Source: Porphyromonadaceae bacterium UBA4277 (GTDB taxonomy: Bacteria; Bacteroidota; Bacteroidia; Bacteroidales; Muribaculaceae). Taken from it: a DNA stretch of 14,066 nucleotides. Shown here in pieces: positions 7,074 to 13,866 of this stretch. How positions within the stretch are numbered: position 1 is the first letter of the stretch; each line of letters begins with the position of its first letter. The position numbers and the translations under genes are program-made. The DNA is taken from assembly GCA_002395965.1 (NCBI GenBank), contig DGVT01000080.1:1-14066 (forward strand), written 5' to 3'. The notes beneath the pieces were generated by a model that searched no databases, had not been told where the DNA came from, and was given only the letters and a program-made list of their open reading frames with translations.

Positions 7074-7538
7074 TTATTCGGCATTGAACACCGGCACTGA
7101 GCGCGATATGCTCTCGTGAAGCGAGATGAGCGTTTCGGTGGCCATCACGCCGGGGATGTGCTGGATGTGGTCGTTGAGCAGTTCCATCAAGTGCTGGTTG
7201 TCGCGAGCATAGAGCTTGATTAGCATTGTGTAGCTGCCTGTGGTGAAATGACATTCCACGACTTCGGGAATCTTTTCCAGTTCAGGGACCACTTTGCGGT
7301 ACATCGAGCCGCGCTCGAGTTGCAAGCCAATGTAGGTGCATGTGGAGTAGCCCAGCATCTTGTGGTTCACATGATAGCCACTGCCGGTAATCACCTTGTC
7401 GTCGATCATGCGCTGGATGCGCTGGTGCACGGCGGCTCGTGAGACTCCGCAGGCTTCGGCCACATCCTTCGACGGGATGCGCGCATTCTTGATGATGATG
7501 TCCAAAATCTTGCGGTCAAGGTTATCTAATCTTTCCAT
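7074..7538 (-). CDS. Lrp/AsnC family transcriptional regulator
   Basis: This is a DNA-binding regulator of the feast/famine family, which usually responds to amino acids and assembles as dimers to octamers or hexadecamers. In the 154 residues the N-terminal winged helix-turn-helix (LDNLDRKILDIIIKNARIPSKDVAEACGVSRAAVHQRIQRM) occupies about 4-44, with DDKVITGSGYHVN as the linker. The effector and oligomerisation (RAM) domain from about 65 to 140 shows EKIPEVVECHFTTGSYTMLIKLYARDNQHLMELLNDHIQHIPGV. The length and order are normal. It is downstream of the two peptide transporter genes, separated by 149 bp that include a likely promoter, and converges on lacZ. Control of the neighbouring peptide transporters or of itself is a reasonable inference; the effector is unknown. 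Confidence 0.95.
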   Translation of the reverse strand: MERLDNLDRKILDIIIKNARIPSKDVAEACGVSRAAVHQRIQRMIDDKVITGSGYHVNHKMLGYSTCTYIGLQLERGSMYRKVVPELEKIPEVVECHFTTGSYTMLIKLYARDNQHLMELLNDHIQHIPGVMATETLISLHESISRSVPVFNAE

Positions 7539-7590
7539 GCTGAGAGAATTATTTTATTACAGATTGTTATGCCCCTTTTTGATTTAGTTG

Positions 7591-7598
7591 CAAATATA
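7591..7598 (-). promoter_or_regulatory. Predicted -7 box of the Lrp/AsnC gene
   Basis: TATATTTG (7598-7591, minus strand) fits TAnnTTTG and would give a leader of about 45 nt. The expected -33 TTG is not present at 19-21 bases, although the whole region is very AT-rich. The stretch between this gene and the transporter gene upstream (7539-7687) holds nothing else I can recognise. Confidence 0.45.
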
Positions 7599-7687
7599 TA
7601 ATAAATAATTGTATAATACATGAAAAATTGATAGTAATTTTCAGAAAATCATCGCTAAATTTTGTTAAATGCCTAATTGTGGCAGGG

Positions 7688-9208
7688 TTATTTGGCTACC
7701 TTTTCCAGTCGTTTCATCATGATAAACATGAAACCGGCCGAGACGAGGCACAGCGCAATGAACACGCACCACACTTGCCACAGTGGCATGTCGCCCCACA
7801 GATAGCCACCCACGCTCACAAGGAAGTTGCCTAATGCCGTGCTGGCAAACCAGCCGCCCATCATCAGGCCTTTGAGCTTGGGCGGGGCAACCTTGGTGAC
7901 AAATGAGATGCCCATGGGCGAAAGCAACAGTTCGGCGAAGGTGAGGACAAGATATGTCGATATGAGCCAGTTGGGCGAGACGAGCGTTGCTGCACCGCCG
8001 GCCGTCTGCTGCTCGTTGGGGGTGAGCAGTCCTACCGACCCGACGGCCATAATTGCATAGGCCACGGCAGCCACCAGCATGCCGTAGGCAATCTTGCGCG
8101 GAGCACTGGGCTCCTTGCCGCGGCGTGCCAGCCAACCGAATATGGCGATACTAACCGGTGTGAGAGCCACCACAAAGCAAGGGTTAAACTGCTGGAAGAT
8201 GGGCGCATCGAGCTTGGTGCTCTCGGGAAGCATAAAGTAGCGTGCAATCAGGAAAATCACAGCGGCAGCAATCACAGCGGCGGCAATGCCCTTGCCTTTT
8301 TGTGTCTTGCTCTGGAACACGGCAAAAAGGGCATACACGATGAAGATGCACGCCACAAGGTTCCACACGTCGAATGCCATGCTCTGCACGCCGGTAGCAC
8401 TTTTGGCCGTAAATTCGTTGGCAAAGAACGTGAGCGTGAGCCCGTTCTGATGGAATGCCATCCAGAAGAATATCACCACGATAAACACCAGTATCAATGC
8501 CACCAGGCGGCGATTGGTCTCGTCGGGCGACAGTTGCTCGACTGCTGCAGCAGTGTCCTTTTTCTTGGCGTTGCTGCTCATCTCGGTGTGGCGGAACGTG
8601 CCGCGGAAGGCATAGTAGATGGCAATCGACACGATGAGCGACACGCATGCCACGCCAAAGGCGAAGTGGAAGCTGTCGGCCTCACTGACGCCTAAGTGGG
8701 TCTGGGCATATTCCATGATCTTAACGGCCGCGGTGGGCGCAAACATGGCACCAATGTTGATGGCCATGTAGAAGATGGAGAATGCAGCATCGCGGCGGTC
8801 GGCATATTTCGGGTCGTCGTAGAGATTGCCCACCATCACTTGCAAGTTACCCTTAAATAAGCCTGTGCCTAAGCTGATGAGCACCAGTGCACCTATCATC
8901 GTCAAGTAGGCCGTGCCGCCTCCGCCCAAGGGCACCGACAGGGCCATATAGCCCAGGAACATGATTGTGATGCCGGTGGTCACCATGCGACCGTAGCCCC
9001 AGATGTCGGCAAGGAGACCGCCTATCACAGGCAAGAAGTACACAAACGTGAGGAACAAACTGTAGATGAACCCTGCACGGCCAGGCTCCAGGCCGAAGTT
9101 GGAGCGCAGAAACAGCGCAAACACGGCAATCATCGTGTAGTAGCCGAAGCGCTCACCGGTGTTGGCCAGTGCCAGCGCATAGAGCCCTTTAGGTTGATTT
9201 TCAAACAT
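7688..9208 (-). CDS. POT/PTR2-family peptide transporter, copy 1 (downstream gene)
   Basis: This is a predicted inner-membrane symporter of di- and tripeptides from the proton-dependent oligopeptide transporter branch of the major facilitator superfamily. The 506-residue product is polytopic, with 12 or more helices. The TM1 motif reads NTGERFGYY at 16-24 (family form ExxERFxYY, so the first glutamate is Asn). GGLLADIWGYGR follows TM2 (family GGxxADR, here with Ile for Arg). LISLGTGLFKGNLQ lies near 110-122 and the PTR2 signature FYMAINIGA at 146-154. The second half includes WMAFHQNGLTLTFFANEF and SPMGISFVTKVAPPKLKGLMMGGWF. It is paralogous to the gene 85 bp upstream, sharing MFxNxPKGL and ALxNxGERFGYY starts and FHQNG motifs. 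Substrate and coupling cannot be read from sequence. Confidence 0.93.
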   Translation of the reverse strand: MFENQPKGLYALALANTGERFGYYTMIAVFALFLRSNFGLEPGRAGFIYSLFLTFVYFLPVIGGLLADIWGYGRMVTTGITIMFLGYMALSVPLGGGGTAYLTMIGALVLISLGTGLFKGNLQVMVGNLYDDPKYADRRDAAFSIFYMAINIGAMFAPTAAVKIMEYAQTHLGVSEADSFHFAFGVACVSLIVSIAIYYAFRGTFRHTEMSSNAKKKDTAAAVEQLSPDETNRRLVALILVFIVVIFFWMAFHQNGLTLTFFANEFTAKSATGVQSMAFDVWNLVACIFIVYALFAVFQSKTQKGKGIAAAVIAAAVIFLIARYFMLPESTKLDAPIFQQFNPCFVVALTPVSIAIFGWLARRGKEPSAPRKIAYGMLVAAVAYAIMAVGSVGLLTPNEQQTAGGAATLVSPNWLISTYLVLTFAELLLSPMGISFVTKVAPPKLKGLMMGGWFASTALGNFLVSVGGYLWGDMPLWQVWCVFIALCLVSAGFMFIMMKRLEKVAK

Positions 9209-9232
9209 AATGTTTTTCTTCTTTCAACAGCA

Positions 9233-9260
9233 GTGGGCCGGCAAGTGAATGCTGGCCCAC
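9233..9260 (-). repeat. Strong intercistronic hairpin between the two POT genes
   Basis: An 11-bp stem (9233-9243 with 9250-9260, core GTGGGCC/GGCCCAC, one G-T pair, 6-base loop) lies in the 85 bp between the two transporter genes. In the direction of transcription it is followed by an A/G-rich stretch and not by a U tract, and the next ATG is 24 bases on. It is therefore more likely an mRNA-stability or processing element than a terminator. The stem is seen directly; the function is inferred. Confidence 0.6.
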
Positions 9261-9293
9261 CGCCTATCGGTTCATATTATATACCTTATTATA

Positions 9294-10847
9294 TTACTTG
9301 GTGACGCGTTCGAGCCACTTCACCATAGCGAGCATCACAGCCATCGAGATGAAGCAAACGATGACGAACACTGTCCAGCATTGCCACAGAGGAATCTTGT
9401 TATACATCATCGTGCCGATGGGGAGCAGCAGGTTGCCCACTGCTGTGGTGCCGAGCCACAAGCCCTGGCACAGACCGAGCATGGTCTTGGGAGCCACCTT
9501 CGAAACGAATGACAGTCCCAGAGGAGAAATGAACAGCTCAGCCACAGTGAGCAGGAAGTAGGTGGCAATCATGACCCACGGTCCGGCCTTCATGCTCATC
9601 ACAGTAGCGGCATCCATCTGCTTGAACTCGGTGCCCGAAGGATATCCGGCAGTGTAGGAGTAAATGGCCAGGAAGCAATATGCCAGACCGGCAATGAACA
9701 TACCGTAAGCAATCTTGCGCGGAGTGGAGATTTCCTTGCCACGTTTGCTCAGCGATCCGAAGATGAACATGATGATGGGCGTGAGGAAAATCACAAAGAA
9801 GGGATTCACGCACTGCCACAACTCGGCGGGCAGTTGGTCGCTCTTCACGAAGTCGCGAGCGAAGAACGACAGCGAAACGCCGTTCTGATGGAATGAGAAC
9901 CAGAAGAAGATGACCACACCCAGCACAGCAAACAGCGCATAGAGGCGTTGCTTGAGCTCTTTGGCCATTGTTGCCTTCTCTTCGGGAGTGAGTTCGACCG
10001 AAGCGGCAGCCTCTTTCTTGCCCGGAGTGGGGAAGAGGCCACGCTTTGCGATAAAGATAACCAGCGAGATGAGCATAGCCACCACCGATGCGATGAATGC
10101 GAAGTGCACGCCCTGGTTGAACACGGTGAGGTAGTCCTGGCAAACCTCGGCCGAGGGGGCGGCGTTGATGCCGGCTTTCACCATGTAGTCCTGTAAGTTG
10201 GCCATTTGGTCGGCGGGCAGAATGCCGTCGATGTACTGATGGCACAATGCGGGCAACTCGGCCACATATTTATATCCGAATCGACCCAGCCACCACTTGC
10301 GCAGGAATGGAGCAATGAACGGAGCGATGAGACCGCCAATGTTGATGAACACATAGAAAATCTGGAAACCGGTGTCACGGCGACCTTGAACTTTTTTCAA
10401 TTCTTCGGGACCCTTTTTGGCTGCTTCGGCCTCCATGTCATCATACATCTGTCCGACGATAGCCTGCAGGTTGCCTTTGAACAGACCATTACCAAAAGCA
10501 ATGAGCACCAGTGCCAGCGACGTGAGCACCAGCAGTCCGGTCATGGTGCCTTTGGTTGCGGTGATGGGGATGGCCAGTGCCACATAACCCAGTGCCATGA
10601 TGATGATACCGGTCATGATGGTGCCCTTGTAGTTCTGTGTGCGGTCGGCAATAATACCACCCACCAGGCTCAGCACGTAGATTGCTGCCAGGAAGATAGA
10701 GTAGATGAGCGATGCTTTCTCATCGGCCAGGCCGAATTTAGAACAAAGGAATAACGACAGCACAGCTGCCATGATGTAGTACCCGAAGCGCTCACCCATG
10801 TTGCTCAGAGCGGCGGGTATCAATCCTTTAGGATGGTTTTTGAACAT
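9294..10847 (-). CDS. POT/PTR2-family peptide transporter, copy 2 (upstream gene)
   Basis: This is a predicted proton-coupled di-/tripeptide symporter of 517 residues. TM1 carries NMGERFGYY at 16-24, again with Asn in place of the first Glu of ExxERFxYY. GGIIADRTQ lies at 63-71 and keeps the Arg. GNGLFKGNLQ is at 119-128 and the PTR2 signature FYVFINIGG at 164-172. The second half has FWFSFHQNGVSLSFFARDF and SPLGLSFVSKVAPKTMLGLCQGLWLGTTAVGN. Compared with copy 1 it has about 49 extra residues between the PTR2 helix and the HFAF helix (roughly 183-247), predicted to be a loop outside the membrane. It also has about 13 extra residues, rich in Lys and Glu, before the PTR2 signature. It precedes copy 1 on the same strand and follows sufE by 78 bp. 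No consensus promoter was found in that gap, so it may be read from sufE or from an unrecognised promoter. Confidence 0.94.
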   Translation of the reverse strand: MFKNHPKGLIPAALSNMGERFGYYIMAAVLSLFLCSKFGLADEKASLIYSIFLAAIYVLSLVGGIIADRTQNYKGTIMTGIIIMALGYVALAIPITATKGTMTGLLVLTSLALVLIAFGNGLFKGNLQAIVGQMYDDMEAEAAKKGPEELKKVQGRRDTGFQIFYVFINIGGLIAPFIAPFLRKWWLGRFGYKYVAELPALCHQYIDGILPADQMANLQDYMVKAGINAAPSAEVCQDYLTVFNQGVHFAFIASVVAMLISLVIFIAKRGLFPTPGKKEAAASVELTPEEKATMAKELKQRLYALFAVLGVVIFFWFSFHQNGVSLSFFARDFVKSDQLPAELWQCVNPFFVIFLTPIIMFIFGSLSKRGKEISTPRKIAYGMFIAGLAYCFLAIYSYTAGYPSGTEFKQMDAATVMSMKAGPWVMIATYFLLTVAELFISPLGLSFVSKVAPKTMLGLCQGLWLGTTAVGNLLLPIGTMMYNKIPLWQCWTVFVIVCFISMAVMLAMVKWLERVTK

Positions 10848-10900
10848 AATGTTTAGATTTTAGTGTTATTTTTATTTCTGATTGTCTAGGGGTGGGGGCT

Positions 10901-10912
10901 CAGGAATTCCTG
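10901..10912. repeat. 12-bp perfect palindrome in the leader of POT copy 2
   Basis: CAGGAATTCCTG is a perfect uninterrupted palindrome in the 78-bp gap between the sufE stop and the POT copy 2 start, 53 bases upstream of the ATG. Being uninterrupted, it suits a dimeric protein's binding site better than an RNA hairpin. No regulator can be assigned. Confidence 0.4.
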
Positions 10913-10925
10913 GATTTTCTGGAGC

Positions 10926-11342
10926 TCAGCTGTTTTGCTTGGCAATGGTGCGAATGCGCTTCACCATGGCCACCAGGCCATTGCTGCGGGTGGGCGAGAG
11001 GTGCTCTTGCAGGCCTATGGCTTTGATGAAATGCAGGTCGCAATCTAAGATTTCCTGTGGCGTGTGGTCGCTGAGCACACGCACGAGCATTGCCACGATG
11101 CCCTTGACGATGAGGGCGTCGCTATCGGCCTGGATGTGCATGGTGCCGTCGTGCTGCATCTCAGCATGCACCCACACGCGGCTTTGGCAGCCGTCGATAA
11201 GGTTCTCGGCAGTCTTGTGCTGCTCGTCGAGGGGCGGCAGTTCGTTGCCCATGTCGATAATCAGGGCATAACGGTCCATCCAGTCGTCGATCATTTCAAA
11301 CTCCTCGATTATTTCGTCTTGCAGTGCGTCAATGTTTTTCAT
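10926..11342 (-). CDS. sufE: SufE-family sulfur acceptor
   Basis: SufE accepts persulfide sulfur from the cysteine desulfurase SufS and passes it to the SufBCD scaffold for iron-sulfur cluster assembly in the cytoplasm. The 138-residue product has the family pattern: the N-terminal helix LQDEIIEEFEMIDDWMDRYALIIDMG, then LPPLDEQHKTAENLIDGCQSRVWV. C52 in DGCQSRVW matches the sulfur-accepting cysteine of E. coli SufE (GCQSQVW). IVAMLVRVLSDHTPQEIL and the C-terminal LSPTRSNGLVAMVKRI are also typical. The frame stays open 64 codons further upstream, but that stretch contains the upstream terminator and the gene's own promoter, so ATG 11342 is the start. sufS and sufBCD are not in the window. The leader carries an FNR-type palindrome 9 bases above the ATG. 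Confidence 0.95.
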   Translation of the reverse strand: MKNIDALQDEIIEEFEMIDDWMDRYALIIDMGNELPPLDEQHKTAENLIDGCQSRVWVHAEMQHDGTMHIQADSDALIVKGIVAMLVRVLSDHTPQEILDCDLHFIKAIGLQEHLSPTRSNGLVAMVKRIRTIAKQNS

Positions 11343-11351
11343 TTTTCGTTC

Positions 11352-11365
11352 TTGATTGAGATCAA
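11352..11365. promoter_or_regulatory. FNR/CRP-type palindrome upstream of sufE
   Basis: TTGAT-TGAG-ATCAA is identical to the classic FNR consensus TTGAT-N4-ATCAA. It lies 9 bases upstream of the sufE ATG and about 90 bases downstream of the predicted transcript start. That position would suit repression or a road-block, not class II activation. In the mRNA it could also form a 5-bp hairpin beside the start codon. Binding by a Bacteroidota Crp/Fnr protein is an inference. Confidence 0.4.
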
Positions 11366-11455
11366 ATGTTGAATTTAGTGCGGGTTGAGAGCAATAGAAG
11401 ATTAACCTGTTTGTTATTATTGCCGAAACGCAACCTAAATTCGCAGTTTCTAACG

Positions 11456-11486
11456 CAAATTTACTCAATTTCTGCCACATGGCAAA
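11456..11486 (-). promoter_or_regulatory. Predicted sufE promoter
   Basis: On the minus strand TTTG (11486-11483), exactly 19 bases, and TAAATTTG (11463-11456) are a full match to the Bacteroidota consensus. Transcription should begin near 11449, giving a leader of about 105 nt. The -33 box is part of the U-rich tail of the upstream gene's terminator. Confidence 0.72.
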
Positions 11487-11490
11487 AGAC

Positions 11491-11530
11491 AAGCCACGAT
11501 TTTGATGAAAAATCATTAAAATCGTGGCTT
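11491..11530 (-). terminator. Strong terminator of the PpiD-like gene
   Basis: AAGCCACGATTTT and its exact complement (11491-11503 with 11518-11530) form a 13-bp perfect stem, extendable by four more pairs, with a small A-rich loop. The minus-strand tail is GTCTTTTG. It lies 25 bp after the stop at 11556. The inverted repeat is unmistakable; the T run is only four bases long. Confidence 0.82.
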
Positions 11531-11555
11531 GCAATATAGTTATTTATTCAAACTA

Positions 11556-13631
11556 TCAATAGAAGTCGATGAGCGAGCGTTTCACCTTGGTAGCCTTAGC
11601 CAGGATGGCCGGGATGGCCTGCGGGTTGGCTGCGATGCCTCCGCGCTGCTGTGCGTAGCGCTGGTTGAGCTCGTCCTTGCTGGGAACGCGGGCTGCCTTT
11701 TCCACCTTCACAATCTGGAAGGCATAGACGCCATTCTCACCCTTCCACAGCTTCACCTCGCCTTGCTTGGTGCCTGCGATGCGGCCCATGATGGCGGGCT
11801 CGTTCTCGAGCTTGCTGGCGAAGTTGCTGCCAAACACCACTTGAGTAGTGTCGATGTTTGTGCCCATGAGCTGTGCAAAGCCTTTCAGGTCTTTAGCCTT
11901 GCCTTCATATTGCTTCATCAGTGCATCGGCTTTCTTGGCATTGCGCACGCGAGTGGTGAGCATCTGCTTCACGTTCTGTGCGGTGTAGGGCAGGTAGCCG
12001 CCGTCGTAGATGTCGTCGAGAGCCACGGCCACGAAGTAGTCGTTGTTGTCGCTGAAGATGGGCGAAACCTGGCCCTTCTTGTTGTCGAAGGCCCACTTGA
12101 TGGCCTTGCGGCTGTCCTTAATGCCACCGCCGTAGGGCGACTGGCCCAGTTGCGGAGTGCTGGGAGTGATCATTGCCTCAACGGCGTTGAAACCGGCCTT
12201 GGCTGCGTTCTTCTCAAAGTCGGCAGCGGTCTTGTTCTTGTTCAGGAAGTCCTGAAGCTTGTTGCGGGCATCGTCGATGGTCTTCTGGCTGGCGTATGCC
12301 TCGTGGGTGACTGTGGCCACGGTGAAGAACGTCTTGGGAGCTTTGCGCTGAGTGACTTTCACCATCTGTGCGCCCTGCTCGTTGCTCAGCAGCGCAAAGT
12401 ATTCGCTACCGGCAGCGGCCAGCTTGTTCTTGAGCGAGTCGGGGTAGCTCACCACCTGCACCCATTGTGCTGTGTCGCCCTGTGCGCCCTTGATGGCCTT
12501 GGCCACGTCGGCAATGGTCTTACCGGCATTGAGCATAGCCAGAGCCGAGTCCTGAGTGCTCTTGGCACCGGGGATGGCAACGACGTTGATTTGGATCGAG
12601 TCGAGCGAAACGAGCTTGTTGGTCACCTTGTACATGCGATACTTGTTGGCACCTGCTGTTGAGTCGCGCTTGGTGGCACCCACGCCGGCGCTGGTCACCC
12701 ACGACTTGAGGGTCGAAGGAATCTTGTCGGCCGAGTAGCGGGCGGTGTCGATTTTCACCGTGCCTAACAGGCGCACCGAGTCGATGCCGCTGCCCTTCTG
12801 CAGTGCCAGGTAGGCTGCATCGGCAATCTTGTTGGCCACGTTCACGTCGGCCGGTGAGGGGTTGATGCGTGTGGCTATGTAGTGAATCATGCGGGTTTCC
12901 TCTTCGATGGCGAAGTTGGCCTTCATCTTGTCCCATTCGGCCTTGAGCTCTTGATCCGACACGGGATACTTGTCGTCGGGCAGCGATGCGAGGTCTTTCT
13001 TCACGAAGTTGATGTAGCAAGTGGTGGCTTCTTCCTCGGCCATCTGCTGGCGATCGAGGTCGTTGGCCTGCAGTCCGCCGGCGATGAGCATTTGCAGCTT
13101 GGTGATCTTGAGCTGGTCAACGAGGTCGTTTTGCAGCTCGTCCCAAGCGGCGCGCAACTCGGCAACCTGCGACTCTTGCACACCCTGCTTGGCAGGATTG
13201 CTCAAGAAGTCGTAGAGCATTGCGGGACTCTCGGCACCGGCCTGCTGTGCAAACTGCACTGCGGCGGGAGCGGCGTTCTTGCCAATCATCAGCTCGCTGA
13301 TTTCCTTGTCGGTCACATAGATGCCGGCAGCTTCATATTCTTTGTCAAGGAGCACTTCGTTAATCATTTCGTTGAGTACTTGCTGCTGGCGGGTGGCCTG
13401 GTCGAGCTGCTGAGCCTGCGGGTTGTTCTGGTCGCGGGCCGACTCTTTCTCGACGCGTTTCTGGAACGCCATGATGTCGATTTTCTCATTTCCTACCTTT
13501 GCAGCAGTGCTGTTGCCGGCCTGTCGGCCCAGAGCCTCGATACCCACCTCGATGATGAAGGCGAGCAGAGCGGCACCGATCACGATGGCCAGGATTTTCT
13601 TTCTTTGCCTGATTTTCTCTAATGTTGCCAT
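11556..13631 (-). CDS. Membrane-anchored SurA/PpiD-like periplasmic folding factor (peptidylprolyl isomerase family)
   Basis: This is a predicted extracytoplasmic chaperone for outer-membrane and periplasmic proteins, anchored in the inner membrane by one N-terminal helix (MATLEKIRQRKKILAIVIGAALLAFIIEVGIEAL: basic cytoplasmic end, helix about 13-31). The 691-residue length and layout match Bacteroidota PpiD-like proteins. A SurA-N-like helical region covers about 42-215, including VGNEKIDIMAFQKRVEKES and NEMINEVLLDKEYEAAGI. A middle region and a C-terminal helical tail with YAQQRGG follow. Parvulin-type segments are only partly recognisable: GKTIADVAKAIKGAQGDTAQWVQVV and AIKWAFDNKKGQVSPIFSDNNDYFVAVALDDI resemble the edges of such domains, but I do not find the usual histidine-bearing strands. 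Isomerase activity is therefore doubtful while chaperone function is likely. It has its own promoter, a strong terminator, and a divergent tRNA gene upstream. Confidence 0.9.
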   Translation of the reverse strand: MATLEKIRQRKKILAIVIGAALLAFIIEVGIEALGRQAGNSTAAKVGNEKIDIMAFQKRVEKESARDQNNPQAQQLDQATRQQQVLNEMINEVLLDKEYEAAGIYVTDKEISELMIGKNAAPAAVQFAQQAGAESPAMLYDFLSNPAKQGVQESQVAELRAAWDELQNDLVDQLKITKLQMLIAGGLQANDLDRQQMAEEEATTCYINFVKKDLASLPDDKYPVSDQELKAEWDKMKANFAIEEETRMIHYIATRINPSPADVNVANKIADAAYLALQKGSGIDSVRLLGTVKIDTARYSADKIPSTLKSWVTSAGVGATKRDSTAGANKYRMYKVTNKLVSLDSIQINVVAIPGAKSTQDSALAMLNAGKTIADVAKAIKGAQGDTAQWVQVVSYPDSLKNKLAAAGSEYFALLSNEQGAQMVKVTQRKAPKTFFTVATVTHEAYASQKTIDDARNKLQDFLNKNKTAADFEKNAAKAGFNAVEAMITPSTPQLGQSPYGGGIKDSRKAIKWAFDNKKGQVSPIFSDNNDYFVAVALDDIYDGGYLPYTAQNVKQMLTTRVRNAKKADALMKQYEGKAKDLKGFAQLMGTNIDTTQVVFGSNFASKLENEPAIMGRIAGTKQGEVKLWKGENGVYAFQIVKVEKAARVPSKDELNQRYAQQRGGIAANPQAIPAILAKATKVKRSLIDFY

Positions 13632-13707
13632 TTTTGATACTATAATTTTTTATGTTTGTTTTCGTAATGTAAATTGCTTATTTGGGGCATGTCGCCAAAT
13701 AAACACG

Positions 13708-13739
13708 CAAAATTACAGATATTTTTTTCTCCCACCAAA
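13708..13739 (-). promoter_or_regulatory. Predicted promoter of the PpiD-like gene
   Basis: On the minus strand TTTG (13739-13736), 20 bases, and TAATTTTG (13715-13708) match the Bacteroidota consensus fully. The expected start near 13701 gives a leader of about 70 nt. It is divergent from the tRNA-Asp promoter, with about 80 bp between the two -33 boxes. Confidence 0.72.
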
Positions 13740-13757
13740 CAGCAGAGGCATTTTTCT

Positions 13758-13779
13758 ATCAAATGCAGGGCATTTTGAT
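13758..13779. repeat. Inverted repeat between the divergent PpiD-like and tRNA-Asp promoters
   Basis: ATCAAATGC (13758-13766) and GCATTTTGAT (13770-13779) are complementary over 9 bp with one extra T, around a 3-base centre. The repeat lies between the two outward-facing promoters and could be an operator for either. No known consensus fits. Confidence 0.35.
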
Positions 13780-13817
13780 GCTTTTTGGCACTTTTCGGAA
13801 AATTTTTTGCGAAAAAT

Positions 13818-13849
13818 CTTGTGGGTTAAATAAATCGGCATTACCTTTG
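13818..13849 (+). promoter_or_regulatory. Predicted tRNA-Asp promoter
   Basis: CTTG (13818-13821), 20 bases, and TACCTTTG (13842-13849) fit the Bacteroidota pattern. Transcription should start near 13855-13857, about 10 bases before the mature tRNA 5' end. Confidence 0.7.
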
Positions 13850-13866
13850 CACCGCAAAACCGAAAT

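Noticed and set aside
11343..11534. A 64-codon upstream extension of sufE
   Set aside because: It runs through a 13-bp terminator and a full-consensus promoter, and SufE proteins begin where ATG 11342 places the start.
11529..12662. A 377-codon open frame on the plus strand opposite the PpiD-like gene
   Set aside because: It is rich in His, Leu, Val and Gly with no domain or signal, and it lies antisense to a clear gene whose codon bias produces open antisense frames. The neighbouring frame 12882-13622 is rejected for the same reason.
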